From Candidatus Nitrosocosmicus sp. (GTDB lineage: Archaea; Thermoproteota; Nitrososphaeria; Nitrososphaerales; Nitrososphaeraceae), in assembly GCA_025934495.1 (NCBI GenBank), contig JAICXY010000015.1:1-45094 (forward strand): 45,094 nt of DNA, in the 5' to 3' direction. The first letter of the stretch is position 1. Each line of letters opens with the position of its first letter. Below, piece after piece: positions 27,559 through 37,098 of this stretch. Below the pieces are notes generated by a model that did no database searches, was not told where the DNA came from, and saw nothing but the letters and a program-made list of their open reading frames with translations. A program made the translations under genes and the position numbers.

Positions 27559-28071
27559 TTAAGAAACGCTTTCTTTAGCTAAATCTATACAAAGTTGTAA
27601 ATGTTTTTGCTCCTCCTTTAAAATAGAACTAACTGTATTTGATAACTCTTTGACTTTAAAATTTTTGCTTATAGCATTTAGGACCTCATAATGGATTACT
27701 TCTCCACCTTCAGCAATAGCTAAAAATTCAATAGCTTCAGATGAGTCTGGATCTTCTCCTAAATATGTTTTCATCATTTTGACAGCTTTTTTTTCTGTTT
27801 CTTTTGCAGTCTCTTCAATATTTTCTTGACTTATTTTCAAGTCTTCCTTTTCGTCCGAGATATCAGAAATCAATTTCATGATTTTTTCTTCATGTGAATT
27901 TGCTTCATCTTTCATACCGAGTATTTCTTTCTTTGAACTTGACTCTAATAATTTCATAGAATTTAATTCTTCTACAGCTTTTTGAGCCGCTCTTTCAAGT
28001 CCTAGTACCTCGCCCAGCTTTTTTTCAAGGTTTTTTTGCTCTTCTTTAGAATGTTTTGCTGACTTTGACAT
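27559..28071 (-). CDS. Ferritin-like / DUF892-type helical bundle protein
   Basis: The ~170-residue protein is entirely helical. Two long Glu/Lys-rich helices come first, with heptad spacing. A C-terminal pair then contains EFLAIAEGGEVIHYEVL and SSILKEEQKHLQLCIDLA. The ExxxH-like and EEQKH patterns resemble the metal-binding helices of ferritin-like DUF892/YciF proteins. The first half lacks a clear ExxH, so metal binding is unproven. The ATG at 28071 is preferred over the TTG one codon upstream. The gene stands alone. Confidence 0.65.
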   Translation of the reverse strand: MSKSAKHSKEEQKNLEKKLGEVLGLERAAQKAVEELNSMKLLESSSKKEILGMKDEANSHEEKIMKLISDISDEKEDLKISQENIEETAKETEKKAVKMMKTYLGEDPDSSEAIEFLAIAEGGEVIHYEVLNAISKNFKVKELSNTVSSILKEEQKHLQLCIDLAKESVS

Positions 28072-28074
28072 CAA

Positions 28075-28539
28075 TATGTTTTGCTTAACATGATTTAAAT
28101 CAATGATCTATGTGTTTAGTCATTATAAAATTATGATATAGATGTAAATATATAATTATGGTCGACTCAAGAACAGGAGCAACACTATTAGAAGATCATC
28201 ATAATATCTCCTCTATAGAAACTTTATATTATCTCTGGAAACTTGTCTGCTGCCATGTTTCCTTGGTACAATGGGCCATGGTATACAACTACCTGTAAAA
28301 TACAGACTGTTAAAAAAGATAGATATCTTTTATCTACTAGGATCTAATCTTTGGCTCAATGTCAATCATAATTATATCCCAAGGGTTAGCTTTAATCTAT
28401 ATGATCTGCATTGAAAATAGTTTTGAATTATGGTATGTATCAATTACCCTCATAATGTTTATTAAAAATATGATAGGAAAAATAACAAACACCATCATCA
28501 TCTATGATTTGATAAAGCATAACTCATAATCTATAAAAC
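28075..28539. other. Intergenic region left of an IS fragment
   Basis: Contains the promoter of the ferritin-like gene (minus strand). A 46-codon frame starting at 28158 has no recognisable motif. Nothing else is supported. Confidence 0.35.
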
Positions 28540-28720
28540 AAGGGCCATGTCAAACGGGGGATATGTACATGTGCCTCAAATTATCTATAAAAGAAAAAGA
28601 GGAGAAAAAGCCAAATATAAAAAAGATGTTACTTGTAATCAAAAACAATACACTGCAAGAAGGTAGTGGGATGTAGTGAGCAAATATATTGCTGTTGCAG
28701 TATTGGTAGGTAAACAACAA
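28540..28720 (+). pseudogene. Fragment of an IS5-like transposase (family 3 relative)
   Basis: The plus strand reads GGYVHVPQIIYKRKRGEKAK followed by QKQYTARR. This corresponds to the block encoded near 4891-4930 in the element at 4164-5146, and both share the DNA run tctataaaagaaaaagag or a close variant. Only this short piece survives; no terminal repeats are recognisable. Confidence 0.5.
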
Positions 28721-28892
28721 AATGATGATAACGATGATGACATACTAAATTGATGCTTGGTTTAATTTGTTGACTTGAATATCTAGAACTATTAAAAAAA
28801 TGCCAAAGAAGCAGGATATGGTATTATTTCCACGATTTGAGTTGTATTATATTGGAAGAATTGGTTAAATCGAGAAATAACTGATGTAGAAG

Positions 28893-29033
28893 TGCTTTGT
28901 TGCATGATTATTTTAATTATTATTTGTTACGTTTTGTGGATGAAATTATAACGTAAACAGTGAAATTATGTTATCATTGTACTACCTGAAATATAGTTTT
29001 AACTATCTATTTTTTGAATCATGCAACAAAACA
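28893..29033. mobile_element. 141-bp MITE (family 1), second copy
   Basis: The ends tgctttgttgcatgatt and gaatcatgcaacaaaaca are imperfect inverted repeats of the family 1 type. The flanking 9-mers atgtagaag and atgtagaaa differ only in the last base. Internal sequence differs from the copy at 26601, so only the ends define the family. Confidence 0.8.
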
Positions 29034-29199
29034 ATGTAGAAACATAGAAATCCGCCGATACTGTTTTGTTCCTATGTGATAGGGAATAGAAATAATTTGA
29101 CGTTGATTATATATTACAAAACGATCTATCATACAAGTCTATAAGTAGGGTTGCTTCTTCCTTCATAAAGGGACATATATAACATTCTATCAATCTTTT

Positions 29200-29511
29200 A
29201 TGATGAATTTAAAATTAACTTTGATAATTTTGATACTGACCGCATTTAGTATGATCTTAACATCGATATCACTAGTTCAAATATCAAATGCAGTAAATAG
29301 CATCAATCCAAACACAATAGATTGTAATTCCAAGAAAGGTACTGCAGATACATTTGCAGGACCTCTTAAATATGGTGGAGTAAAATGTGAAGGTCAAAAT
29401 GGTGGTACCGCGTCAGCAGGAGGAATCAAATCAAATTCAGGTTCTATTGGAATTCATGGGATTATCGGTCCTAATGATAATTCTCATTTGACCAGTGATC
29501 TTAGAAGATGA
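29200..29511 (+). CDS. Small secreted protein
   Basis: The 103-residue precursor starts with two Met codons. A hydrophobic signal (residues ~4-27) is followed by a probable cleavage after SNA (residue 31). The mature part is Gly/Ser/Asn-rich, with two cysteines (TIDCNSK and VKCEGQ) that could form one disulfide, and a Gly-rich tail (SGSIGIHGIIGP). Function is unknown. It lies between transposon remnants and has its own AT-rich upstream region. The abundance of such small secreted proteins is common in this lineage. Confidence 0.7.
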   Translation: MMNLKLTLIILILTAFSMILTSISLVQISNAVNSINPNTIDCNSKKGTADTFAGPLKYGGVKCEGQNGGTASAGGIKSNSGSIGIHGIIGPNDNSHLTSDLRR

Positions 29512-29734
29512 TGAGAACGTTTCAAACATGAAATGCTAACAATCGACAATTAAAAATTATTATTTTTATAAATAGTATTGAAACACATGATAAAAATATT
29601 TTGTAAATTAAACTCAAACATTATTTCATGGACATTAGTAGTAGATGCCTTTTGATATTCAGTAAATTTTTATTATGTGGATACTTTCCTCAGAAAGCTT
29701 ATTTATAGTTTATACCTGGTACATCTGATTCTTG

Positions 29735-30380
29735 AAGATAAAGGATCAGAATGCCTAGCCAAGATTATCATCTTCAACGATGAAGAATACATTGTTCAGC
29801 AATAAAAAGAATGACTTATCACCATGATCATAACATAAGAAATTGGATGCATAAATTCAATGAAAAAGGAATTGATGGTATTGTATCAAAAAAGCATAAT
29901 CATAAGTAGCAGAACAAATTTGTTGATACTATGGAGAAACAAATGGTTGATGATGTGGCATCTTCAAATCCAAGATCTTATGATTTGGGATTTTCTACAT
30001 GGTCATTATGTAAACTATCTGCCTTTCTAATATGTAACTTAACTGTAGATAAAATGAGCCATTCTGCAGACATGAGGAATATTTTCTCAAACATAGAATA
30101 AAAATGGAAGAAATCTAAAACTGTTTTATCAAATACAAGCATGATCCCGAATATACTTTGAAAAGTATATTCAACAGCTAAGGTACAGCACACCTTCATC
30201 AGATTCTGTGTTGCTGTATGTAGATGAGAATGAACCAATAACCGCTGCAAGGACTCTTGGTGATACGTTATGGTCATAGGCACAGGTAAAGGTTGAGAAC
30301 GCTCAACAAAAGGTAAATGAGATGCTAAATGTGTTTGAATGTGCATCCGATTCGCAAATGACAAGATTCATGTACAATAC
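29735..30380 (+). pseudogene. IS630-like transposase remnant, 5' part
   Basis: Across several frames the plus strand reads AKIIIFNDEEYIVQ, NIRNWMHKFNEKGIDGIVSK, NPRSYDLGFSTWSLCKLSAF and a VDE-like region (VDENEPITA). These follow the order of the helix-turn-helix, linker and DDE core of IS630-family transposases. Stops and frameshifts are frequent. The coding trace is interrupted at 30381 by a family 1 element and seems to resume at 30988. Confidence 0.6.
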
Positions 30381-30381
30381 T

Positions 30382-30987
30382 GCTCTTTTGCATGACTGAT
30401 TCTCCTTAAATTATTACCATCCATTTTATGCACTTCTAAACAGGTTGTACAATGATATCTTTATTGTCATTTCTTTTATCATTTTTTGAAACCTGGTTGC
30501 TGACGCATATATTCTCTAAATATATGCTTGATGAAAATACGGTTTCTTTATTTATCCAATCTTCGTCCATACATTCTTCATTTCTTCGATTTTAACAGAT
30601 CCTTTAACCCCGAATAAACTTCTATATTTCTTGATCTATTGTTTTTGGATGAGTTGCTTGTAGAATTCTTTCTAACCTCGACTACAGGTTTATCTTTTTC
30701 GATTCTTTCTTATAATGGCTTTTATGATGCCTTCTGTTTGACGATAAGGCAGATGAAGATATACTCTAATGTAACGCATGATTAGGATAAAGGAATCAGG
30801 AAAAGAATGTGGTCTGCCTTTTCTATTTTCACTCATTATATCGAGATTATCATACCGTGTGTCCAGAAAATCATATGCAAAAAGGATTTCCCCTTTTTCA
30901 CAAGGAACTGGTTATAAGAAGGCCAATGGATCACAATTGTTGGATAAACCAATCCTGGCTTAATTTAGTGAATTATGCAACAAAGCA
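30382..30987 (-). mobile_element. Truncated IS5-like element (family 1) inserted in the IS630-like remnant
   Basis: The ends gctcttttgcatgact and ttatgcaacaaagca are decayed family 1 inverted repeats. The flanking 9-mers tacaatact and tacaatgct differ by one base. Inside is the N-terminal half of a transposase on the minus strand. This copy lost its 3' half, the opposite of the copy at 23185-23733. Confidence 0.65.
30700..30960 (-). pseudogene. N-terminal half of a DDE transposase
   Basis: The minus strand has about 65 uninterrupted codons reading EKGEILFAYDFLDTRYDNLD, then KGRPHSFPDSF and YIRVYLHLPYRQTEGIIKA. The YRQTEG block before the DDE core is typical of an archaeal and bacterial IS5-like transposase group. 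The frame then decays. The C-terminal blocks are absent here. Confidence 0.65.
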
Positions 30988-31095
30988 TACAATGCTATAA
31001 AAAGAAAACAGGGAAAGCAGTTTATCATCTTTCTAAAATGAATCGATAGACGGTTTGATGATTTCTCTTTGATTTACCTTCAAAATGAGGAAAAC
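30988..31095 (+). pseudogene. IS630-like transposase remnant, continuation
   Basis: Directly after the family 1 element the plus strand reads YNAIKRKQGKQFIIFLKM, then DDFSLIYL. This fits the region after the second Asp of IS630 transposases. The match to the preceding fragment is suggested by position and by the target duplication, not by an unbroken frame. Confidence 0.4.
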
Positions 31096-31308
31096 TTGGA
31101 AGATAATTTGGTATTTTTTATTGATATCTACTTCTTATTTTATTTCTTTACCTCTTTACTGATATATTTATATTTAAAACAAAAAATATCGTTTGAAGTT
31201 AATATCGAGTGAGTATTTATAATTATTTGGTCTTGAATGAGACTGATTTGGATTATGTTCGATGTGCTAAATTTAGTTATATTTTATTTTAAAAACAAAA
31301 AAATTAGA

Positions 31309-31488
31309 TTATGCTGGTTCTTTCTCATCACTAGAATTGTCTGTTGCTTTCAATGCTTCTTCTCTCAGATTTTCTGATGGTCCCTCTGTTTCTGGATTAC
31401 TCTCTGCATCGCCTACTACGTTTTGATTATTTTGCGATTGTTCTAGGTCTTTATTTTTTTTATTTTTATCTTCGGTTGAATTGCTCAT
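31309..31488 (-). CDS. 59-residue acidic disordered protein
   Basis: A complete small gene with ATG and TAA. The product is highly hydrophilic, rich in Asn, Glu, Lys, Ser and Gln (MSNSTEDKNKKNKDLEQSQN), with no hydrophobic core and no Cys. It is probably intrinsically disordered. It lies 194 bases downstream of a KGG-type stress protein on the same strand. Such small polar proteins are often stress-related, but the function here is unknown. Confidence 0.5.
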   Translation of the reverse strand: MSNSTEDKNKKNKDLEQSQNNQNVVGDAESNPETEGPSENLREEALKATDNSSDEKEPA

Positions 31489-31682
31489 TGAAAATCAATA
31501 TATATAAAACATTATAAAGATGATCCTTCTTCTATAATGGAATCTATTTTGGATTTATTAGAATATTGTAATGGATCGGTGCATAATTATATTGATTTTA
31601 AATTTATAAGGTGTATTTCTTTCAAAATAAAAAGATCTTTAACCATAAGAATGAGTAAAAAATAAAAAAAAGTTGATTCTAC

Positions 31683-31814
31683 TTATTTCTTTTTATCTTT
31701 GTTATCGTTCTTGTGAGATGCTTTTCCGCCTTCACTTGCTACTCTTTGTCTTGTTTCTTCATCTGCTGAGGCTAATCCCCTTTTTTCATTTTTGTCATTT
31801 TTTTTATGACTCAT
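31683..31814 (-). CDS. 43-residue KGG-motif stress protein (GsiB/Con-10-like)
   Basis: A complete small gene with ATG and TAA. The product contains the KGG-type repeat once, as RGLASADEETRQRVASEGGK with a following ASH, the signature of Con-10/GsiB/YciG-like stress-induced hydrophilic proteins. Lys-rich termini flank it. On the minus strand cttaaatag lies ~23-31 bases before the ATG and may be the TATA box. Confidence 0.72.
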   Translation of the reverse strand: MSHKKNDKNEKRGLASADEETRQRVASEGGKASHKNDNKDKKK

Positions 31815-32006
31815 TGTACCAATTGTAAATAACAAACTATTTAAGAATAGCAATTTATATTTTACTATAAAAACACTCTATAAATTTATAATAGTTTTTA
31901 TTTAAAATGTATAATTATTTGGATATTTTTATTAAAAAATATAATTATAAAATACATATAAATTTATTTAATTATTTACTTTCGACAATTCGAATTTACA
32001 ATTGCA

Positions 32007-32180
32007 GTGCAACACTCTCTAGATGAGACCATAAACTTTGGACACGCTGTAACGATATATAAAGTAGATCAAGATTGGATTTTCAAGTATGTTGTAAGAA
32101 TATCTTCATCCAATGACTGCTTGCCTTATTCTCAATTAGTAGACCCTTTTTTAACCAAATATTTTTACAATTTCTTTTAA
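32007..32180 (+). pseudogene. Gene fragment or short ORF of unknown family
   Basis: The frame is open from 31962 to the TAA at 32178-32180, with a GTG at 32007 as the only early start. The translation looks like real protein: HSLDETINFGHAVTIYKVDQ, then DWIFKYVVRISSSNDCLPYS and LVDPFLTKYFYNFF. It lacks an ATG and has no clear ribosome-binding site, so it may be the 3' end of a broken gene. No transposon end is seen at its left edge. Confidence 0.4.
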
Positions 32181-32331
32181 CTAGCAGTATATAGATACAG
32201 TTTCTATGTAAATGCAGTTATTTTGATTGAAAGATGCCTAAAATCAAGAGTAAAACCTGTAATTTAAAACTTGAATTGCCTCTCTCATCCTGATAACAAC
32301 TTATCTAAAAATATTTCAAAGAATAATTTTT

Positions 32332-32640
32332 CTATTTAGATTCTGTTTGGCCGTTATTGTTTTTATTTCTCCATTCTTTTTGTTTTGTATAATTTCTTTT
32401 TGTTTTTTCTTTTTGAATTTCTAATGCAGTACCTATTTTATACTTTAACCTTTTACCACAACAGATACAAAGGGAGTTATCACAATTAATAAATAGGATT
32501 TCGCATTCTTGGCACCATCTATGATATTCATCCCTCCATTTGCGTATCTTGAGTGTTTCATAGGTATTTTGAATTTTACAAAGGTTTTTGCAAACTTTAT
32601 TTTGATAGGACATTGAAGTAGATTTAGAATTATATAACAT
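32332..32640 (-). CDS. Small zinc-ribbon protein
   Basis: The 102-residue protein has two CxxC knuckles, C43/C46 (WCQEC) and C58/C61 (CICCGKRL), 11 residues apart, which form a probable zinc ribbon. A further Cys pair (C17, C21) lies upstream. The C-terminus is very basic (KTKRNYTKQKEWRNKNNN), suggesting nucleic-acid binding. The start is ATG; a second Met at residue 10 is possible. I do not know a specific function. Confidence 0.65.
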   Translation of the reverse strand: MLYNSKSTSMSYQNKVCKNLCKIQNTYETLKIRKWRDEYHRWCQECEILFINCDNSLCICCGKRLKYKIGTALEIQKEKTKRNYTKQKEWRNKNNNGQTESK

Positions 32641-33636
32641 TGTACACGGTTAACTCTTGTTCTTATTCGTATTATAATAGATTATCTTATTCATTACCTT
32701 GTTATTTTAATTTCTTTTAATAGTTCTTGGATGTTGTAAATCTTGCAGAAACGCAGTTATCTGTAGAGAACATGGGAATAAGGTGTATCTATTGCCTTTA
32801 AAAAAGGAATTATTCATGTCGATATTCTTTTAACTTTGTGATCATATTTATAGTAATGGATTTTTTGATATTCTTTGCAACAAAATGATATGGACTTGTT
32901 TATTTTAGCGTTTCTGAAATGAATTTATATAAAGTTTTTATTAGTTAAAATAATTTTAAAACATATATTTTTTCTTTAGGATGTAAAAGAATTACATACA
33001 TACGAAAAGACGAAGATAAAAAATTTGATTTGATATCAAAATTAATATCATATTCAAATTATTTGAATTTTCGGTAAATCATTTTATTGTTAACCTTTTA
33101 ATTTTGTCTTTGAACGGAAAAAAAAGTTATTTGATATTACTACTAAAATGACATATCTTGACCGTTTTTAAATCATTTACAAGATACTTGGTATATTTTT
33201 AATTGTTGACCTATGTAGTTCATATTTTGGTATAAGATATCTTTAAATTTTGTTTATTGATGTGTTTTATTGCTTAGTATATATTTAACTCTCATATCTT
33301 GTTATAATTAAACAACTTTGCCTGGTAGAGGGTTAATTCTGACCATTTTTTTAATCCTATTAAAAATATTATTTTAAGGTGGGATTTTTAAATTTGAATT
33401 TATTGTATGATATCTTTATCGTATGGATTAAGGAATAAATTTAATATTTTTGAACTTGCTCATATATCACCTATATTTTTAGGAATTCAATTTCTTTACT
33501 GTATATCGCCTGATAACTTATAACTTTTTATTTCATAAAAAAGTATTGATTAAAATAAATATTTGATATTAATGTAGTTCAGTAGTATTATGAATTATTT
33601 TTTTAATAAATTAATTTAAAAGATATTTTGAGTATA
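32641..33636. other. 996-base AT-rich non-coding stretch
   Basis: No gene, transposon end or shared repeat could be supported. It lies upstream of the zinc-ribbon gene and downstream of the DUF2334 gene, so one promoter and one terminator are expected here. Confidence 0.4.
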
Positions 33637-34416
33637 TTAGTTAGTAATTGGCGATTCTTTTTGTAATGTGTATAGTAAATTCCTGTAATTTATTATTTCA
33701 TATTCTTTATCTTTTAAATGATTTATCATTTCTATTTGTTGATCCAGTGCTCCTGGTGGGTCTCTTGGATGCAATGCAATTCTTATAATTTTTGGCTCCT
33801 CTTTTAAAAGATTATCAAATCTCTTTCTATCTTTTTCTATGTTTACTTTATTTTTTTCCGGTTGCCCTGTAGAATCCCAATTGAATACTTTTGGGGTGGT
33901 TATTACCTTTTTTAAACCTTTTATATCTAATAATATAAATTTTTCTTGTATCTCTGCTAATTTAAAACCTGTTTTTTCTAAATCTTTAATGGAATTTTCA
34001 TTTAGTTTCCAGGCAGGTGGTATAAAAACATTGGTATGTATTCCAATTTCGGAAAATATTTGAAGCCCAGCGCGAATTTCTACTTCTGCCTCTCCTTTTG
34101 CGACGGTATGAAAATCATCAAATGTTCCATTTCTTTTCTCATGGTAGAGTCCATGTAATGCTATTTCTGCTTTGCAAGATTTTACCGTGTTAACAAAATC
34201 CGGAAATCTGGGAAGGTCTTCGTTTTCATTAAAAAATGGAATTAAAGCAATATTATATTTAACACCAAGTTTTTCCAAACTTTTTGCAGAATTAAATATA
34301 TTTGACTCAAACCTAGGACAAACATCATGAATAGTTATTATTGCAATTTTTAAATCTGGTAATTCATGTTCATTTAAATTAGAATGAGCAAGTTGATCAG
34401 TGTCTGAATTTGACAT
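33637..34416 (-). CDS. DUF2334 polysaccharide-deacetylase-fold protein
   Basis: The 259-residue protein has the motif order of the DUF2334 branch of the NodB/polysaccharide deacetylase fold. TIHDVCP (H30, D31) is followed by the metal-binding HxxxH (H88, H92, in ALHGLYHEKR), then FIPPAWKL, and near the C-terminus RIALHPRDPPG. D31, H88 and H92 could form the metal site of a carbohydrate or N-acetyl deacetylase. There is no signal peptide, so it is cytoplasmic. The substrate is unknown. It stands alone, with a MITE about 90 bases upstream of its start. Confidence 0.85.
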   Translation of the reverse strand: MSNSDTDQLAHSNLNEHELPDLKIAIITIHDVCPRFESNIFNSAKSLEKLGVKYNIALIPFFNENEDLPRFPDFVNTVKSCKAEIALHGLYHEKRNGTFDDFHTVAKGEAEVEIRAGLQIFSEIGIHTNVFIPPAWKLNENSIKDLEKTGFKLAEIQEKFILLDIKGLKKVITTPKVFNWDSTGQPEKNKVNIEKDRKRFDNLLKEEPKIIRIALHPRDPPGALDQQIEMINHLKDKEYEIINYRNLLYTLQKESPITN

Positions 34417-34503
34417 GTATATACATATTTTTAATATTCTTATTATACCTTATAGATTTTGAAAATGTCGGAGGAATTTTCTTGGTAGTTTTCAATAGAC
34501 CGT

Positions 34504-34648
34504 AGATCTCGCATAATTACACTCCTATCAAAATTTTGCAGCCTATCGATGAAATTGTATTATATTTACTTTTTAATCTGCGGGTTACAATTAAGAAGTA
34601 TTCTATTATTAGAAATTTTTCTAATGGTCCTAATTATGCAAGAGATCA
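34504..34648. mobile_element. 145-bp MITE (family 2), copy 2
   Basis: It aligns end to end with 26773-26917: both carry the runs cctatcaaaattttgcag (or one-base variant) and tctaatgg. The ends agatctcgcataatta and taattatgcaagagatca are imperfect inverted repeats. It lies in the intergenic region upstream of both the DUF2334 and TPR genes. Confidence 0.82.
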
Positions 34649-34857
34649 GGTGAATATAACACTAAACCGCTGCATTGAATTATTTTTATACAAACAGCAC
34701 AGAAAATATTGATAGATATTAATATCTGAAATGATAAATCTTTAAATCTATATATCTTTTTTCTGGATTTCCAATTCAAATTTATTATTATTATTTTAAT
34801 AATATCTAGGAAAGGAAAAAGGCAAACTTAAATATTGATTCCAAGTTTTAGGCGATA

Positions 34858-35355
34858 ATGACAAAAAATACCTTAAATTGGCTTAGATTTAGCCTATTTC
34901 TAATAGGCGTGCCTATTCTAATTATTTTTGTATCATTCGCGACAATCAGTTCAATTTCGATTCATAAAGTACTAGCACAAGACACATTTGCCACTGCCTC
35001 TAGCATGGTTGATAAAGGCGATGCTCTATCTGATTCAAATAATTCTACCGGAGCTCTTTTGTACTATGATAAAGCTTTAGCTATCGATCCGACAAATCAA
35101 GATGCATTGGTTGGTAAAGGTTATGCTCTAGATGATTTGGGAAATTATACCGGATCCATTATGTACTTTGACAAAGCCTTGACAATAGATCCAAAAAATA
35201 CTGATGCATTGAATGGTAAAGGTTTTGCTTTAGAAGATTCAAATAATTCTACAGGAGCCATTATGTACTTTGATAAAACCCTAGCTATATCTCCAAAAGA
35301 TCCCGATGCATTAAAAGAGAAAAGTGCCTTAACAAAAGCAACAAAATCTGGATAA
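34858..35355 (+). CDS. Membrane-anchored or secreted TPR protein
   Basis: The 165-residue protein has an N-terminal hydrophobic segment (residues ~10-36) ending VLAQD, consistent with signal-peptide cleavage after LAQ or an anchor. It then carries three TPR units of about 34 residues, each with the pattern G-A-L(x6)G-S/A-x-x-Y-(Y/F)-DKAL-x-I-x-P. The repeats share DNA-level similarity, a sign of recent duplication. TPRs mediate protein contact, so it may be an extracytoplasmic scaffold. An overlapping minus-strand frame is an artefact of the repeats. Confidence 0.82.
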   Translation: MTKNTLNWLRFSLFLIGVPILIIFVSFATISSISIHKVLAQDTFATASSMVDKGDALSDSNNSTGALLYYDKALAIDPTNQDALVGKGYALDDLGNYTGSIMYFDKALTIDPKNTDALNGKGFALEDSNNSTGAIMYFDKTLAISPKDPDALKEKSALTKATKSG

Positions 35356-36132
35356 TCTGGACTACTATCCTGCTTTATTCCATAACTAGCCACCATACAT
35401 CATTTTTATGTTTACACTATCTTTTAAATAGATTATGTGGTGGCGATCCTTTTATTTTGATTTCTTTAACCTTGTTTGAAACCCGGATAGCATATTGTAT
35501 TTACACCAAACAATTTTTCCATTGAAGAAAATCCACTTTTAGATCTTTGTCTATTATTTGTGTTTTATTCTACTCATGTTATTGACATGTTCTGTTTATC
35601 ATACATTTATTGAATCTTGTCCACTGTCTTGATACCTTTGCTATCTATGGGGTGCTGATTCTACGCAGTATTATCGTGATCTGTATTTTTATTATAATTA
35701 TTACTATTGCTAAATTTGTTCGCTTTTTTGCATATTGTTCATAAGTTTGATTACCTAATAGATTTTTTTAGTGGTTTTTATTATCTTTTTAGTTTGTCTA
35801 TTTAGAAGCTGAAAATGAATTCTGATTCTAAATATGAATGCCTGCCGTAGCATAAAATAGTGTAAATAAGTAATTTTTCTTTTTTCTTAATTTCATATAT
35901 TTTTCAAATAATTTATATTTCCACCAAGAACATATTGCAAAATAATTTTCACTTCTCGACCTGATTTGTTATATGGGTGGACTAGATATCACAAAATAAT
36001 GCTGAAAAGTAATTAATTATATCATATAATTTCATTATTATTTGTATAAAATAATTAAAGTAGTTTGTGATATTTTTTTATATATGTTACAAATATATCC
36101 TTTTTTTTGAGTTTTATTTGGTTTACAAAATT
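35356..36132. other. Intergenic region upstream of ku
   Basis: No gene that I can support. The rightmost part, including tttgtataaaataatt at ~36041, may hold the promoter of ku. Read on the minus strand, 35440-35700 gives only fragmentary peptide. Confidence 0.4.
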
Positions 36133-36999
36133 ATGAGTGCCAGAAGTATTTGGAAGGGGAGTATTTCATTTGGCCTTGTGAATATTCCGATCAAATTGTA
36201 TACGACGACAGATAATAATAATGAATTTTCTTTCAATCAATTAGATAAAGAAGGACATAGAATTCAATACAAAAAATGGTGTCCTATTGAAGAAAGAGAA
36301 ATACCTTATTCTGAAATAAGAAAGGGTTATGAAATATCCAAGGACAAATATGTTTTAGTTGAAAAAGAGGATTTGGAAAAAATAAAAGCAAAAACTACAA
36401 AAACAATTGATATCAAAGAGTTTATTGACACAAAAGAATTTGATCCTATACTTGTAGAGAAGAGTTACTATGTTGCCCCTGATAATGGTAGCGGTGGCGG
36501 TCATAAAAATAGCAAAAGTAAAACAAAAAATATCAGTTCTGCTTCCAACAAGGCTTATAATTTGTTTGTTAGTACAATTAGAGAAACTGACAAAATAGCC
36601 ATAGGAAAAGTAGTACTAAAAGATAGAGAACACCTTGTTGCATTACGTTCATATCAAAAAGGTTTGATTATGCATCAGTTGATGTATCAAGAAGAAATAA
36701 AGCCTATTGATGAAGTTGAGGGAATGCCAGGGTCAGAAAATTCGATCCCTACTTCTGCTATAGGTGAACGTGAGATAGAACTTGGAAAACTTTTGGTTGA
36801 TAATTTAACAAATAAAGAATTCGATGCAAGCCAGTATTCTGATGATTATGCAAAACAATTAGAAAATCTGATATCTGCAAAATCTCAAGGAAAAGTATAC
36901 ACTTTTGAAGAAACAGCGGAAAAAAATGATGTAGGCGATAATCTTCTTGAAGCATTAAAGGCAAGCGTTCAGAAAAGCAAATCTGGTAATAACTCTTAA
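36133..36999 (+). CDS. ku: Ku DNA-end-binding protein (bacterial type)
   Basis: The 288-residue protein has the conserved bacterial/archaeal Ku opening ARSIWKGSISFGLVNIPIKL and the core blocks KWCPIEEREIPYSEIRKGYE, VEKSYYVAPDNG and GKVVLKDREHLVALRS. The homodimer forms a ring around broken DNA ends and recruits LigD. The frame extends 22 codons upstream to a GTG, but that part is not Ku-like, so the ATG at 36133 is chosen. It converges with ligD, and a transposon remnant lies between the two genes. Confidence 0.95.
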   Translation: MSARSIWKGSISFGLVNIPIKLYTTTDNNNEFSFNQLDKEGHRIQYKKWCPIEEREIPYSEIRKGYEISKDKYVLVEKEDLEKIKAKTTKTIDIKEFIDTKEFDPILVEKSYYVAPDNGSGGGHKNSKSKTKNISSASNKAYNLFVSTIRETDKIAIGKVVLKDREHLVALRSYQKGLIMHQLMYQEEIKPIDEVEGMPGSENSIPTSAIGEREIELGKLLVDNLTNKEFDASQYSDDYAKQLENLISAKSQGKVYTFEETAEKNDVGDNLLEALKASVQKSKSGNNS

Positions 37000-37098
37000 A
37001 TTCTTAATTTATAATTCTTTTACTTCTCTTTTCATTTATTCGACAATGTGTTACTGTGGCTCTCTTAAATTTAGGATAAAATTTTTATTTTAGGCATG

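Noticed and set aside
28158-28298. 46-codon plus-strand ORF beginning MVDSRTGATLL
   Set aside because: No promoter or motif, and it is surrounded by transposon debris.
30778-31000. Two overlapping plus-strand frames of 61 and 63 codons
   Set aside because: They lie opposite the YRQTEG-type transposase fragment and run into the terminal repeat.
33320-33352. tRNA-like string (cctggtagagggttaattct)
   Set aside because: No acceptor stem, anticodon arm or T-arm could be drawn around it.
36067-36132. Upstream GTG extension of Ku (22 extra residues, hydrophobic)
   Set aside because: Ku proteins begin close to the ARSIWKG block, and the extension is AT-rich promoter-like DNA.
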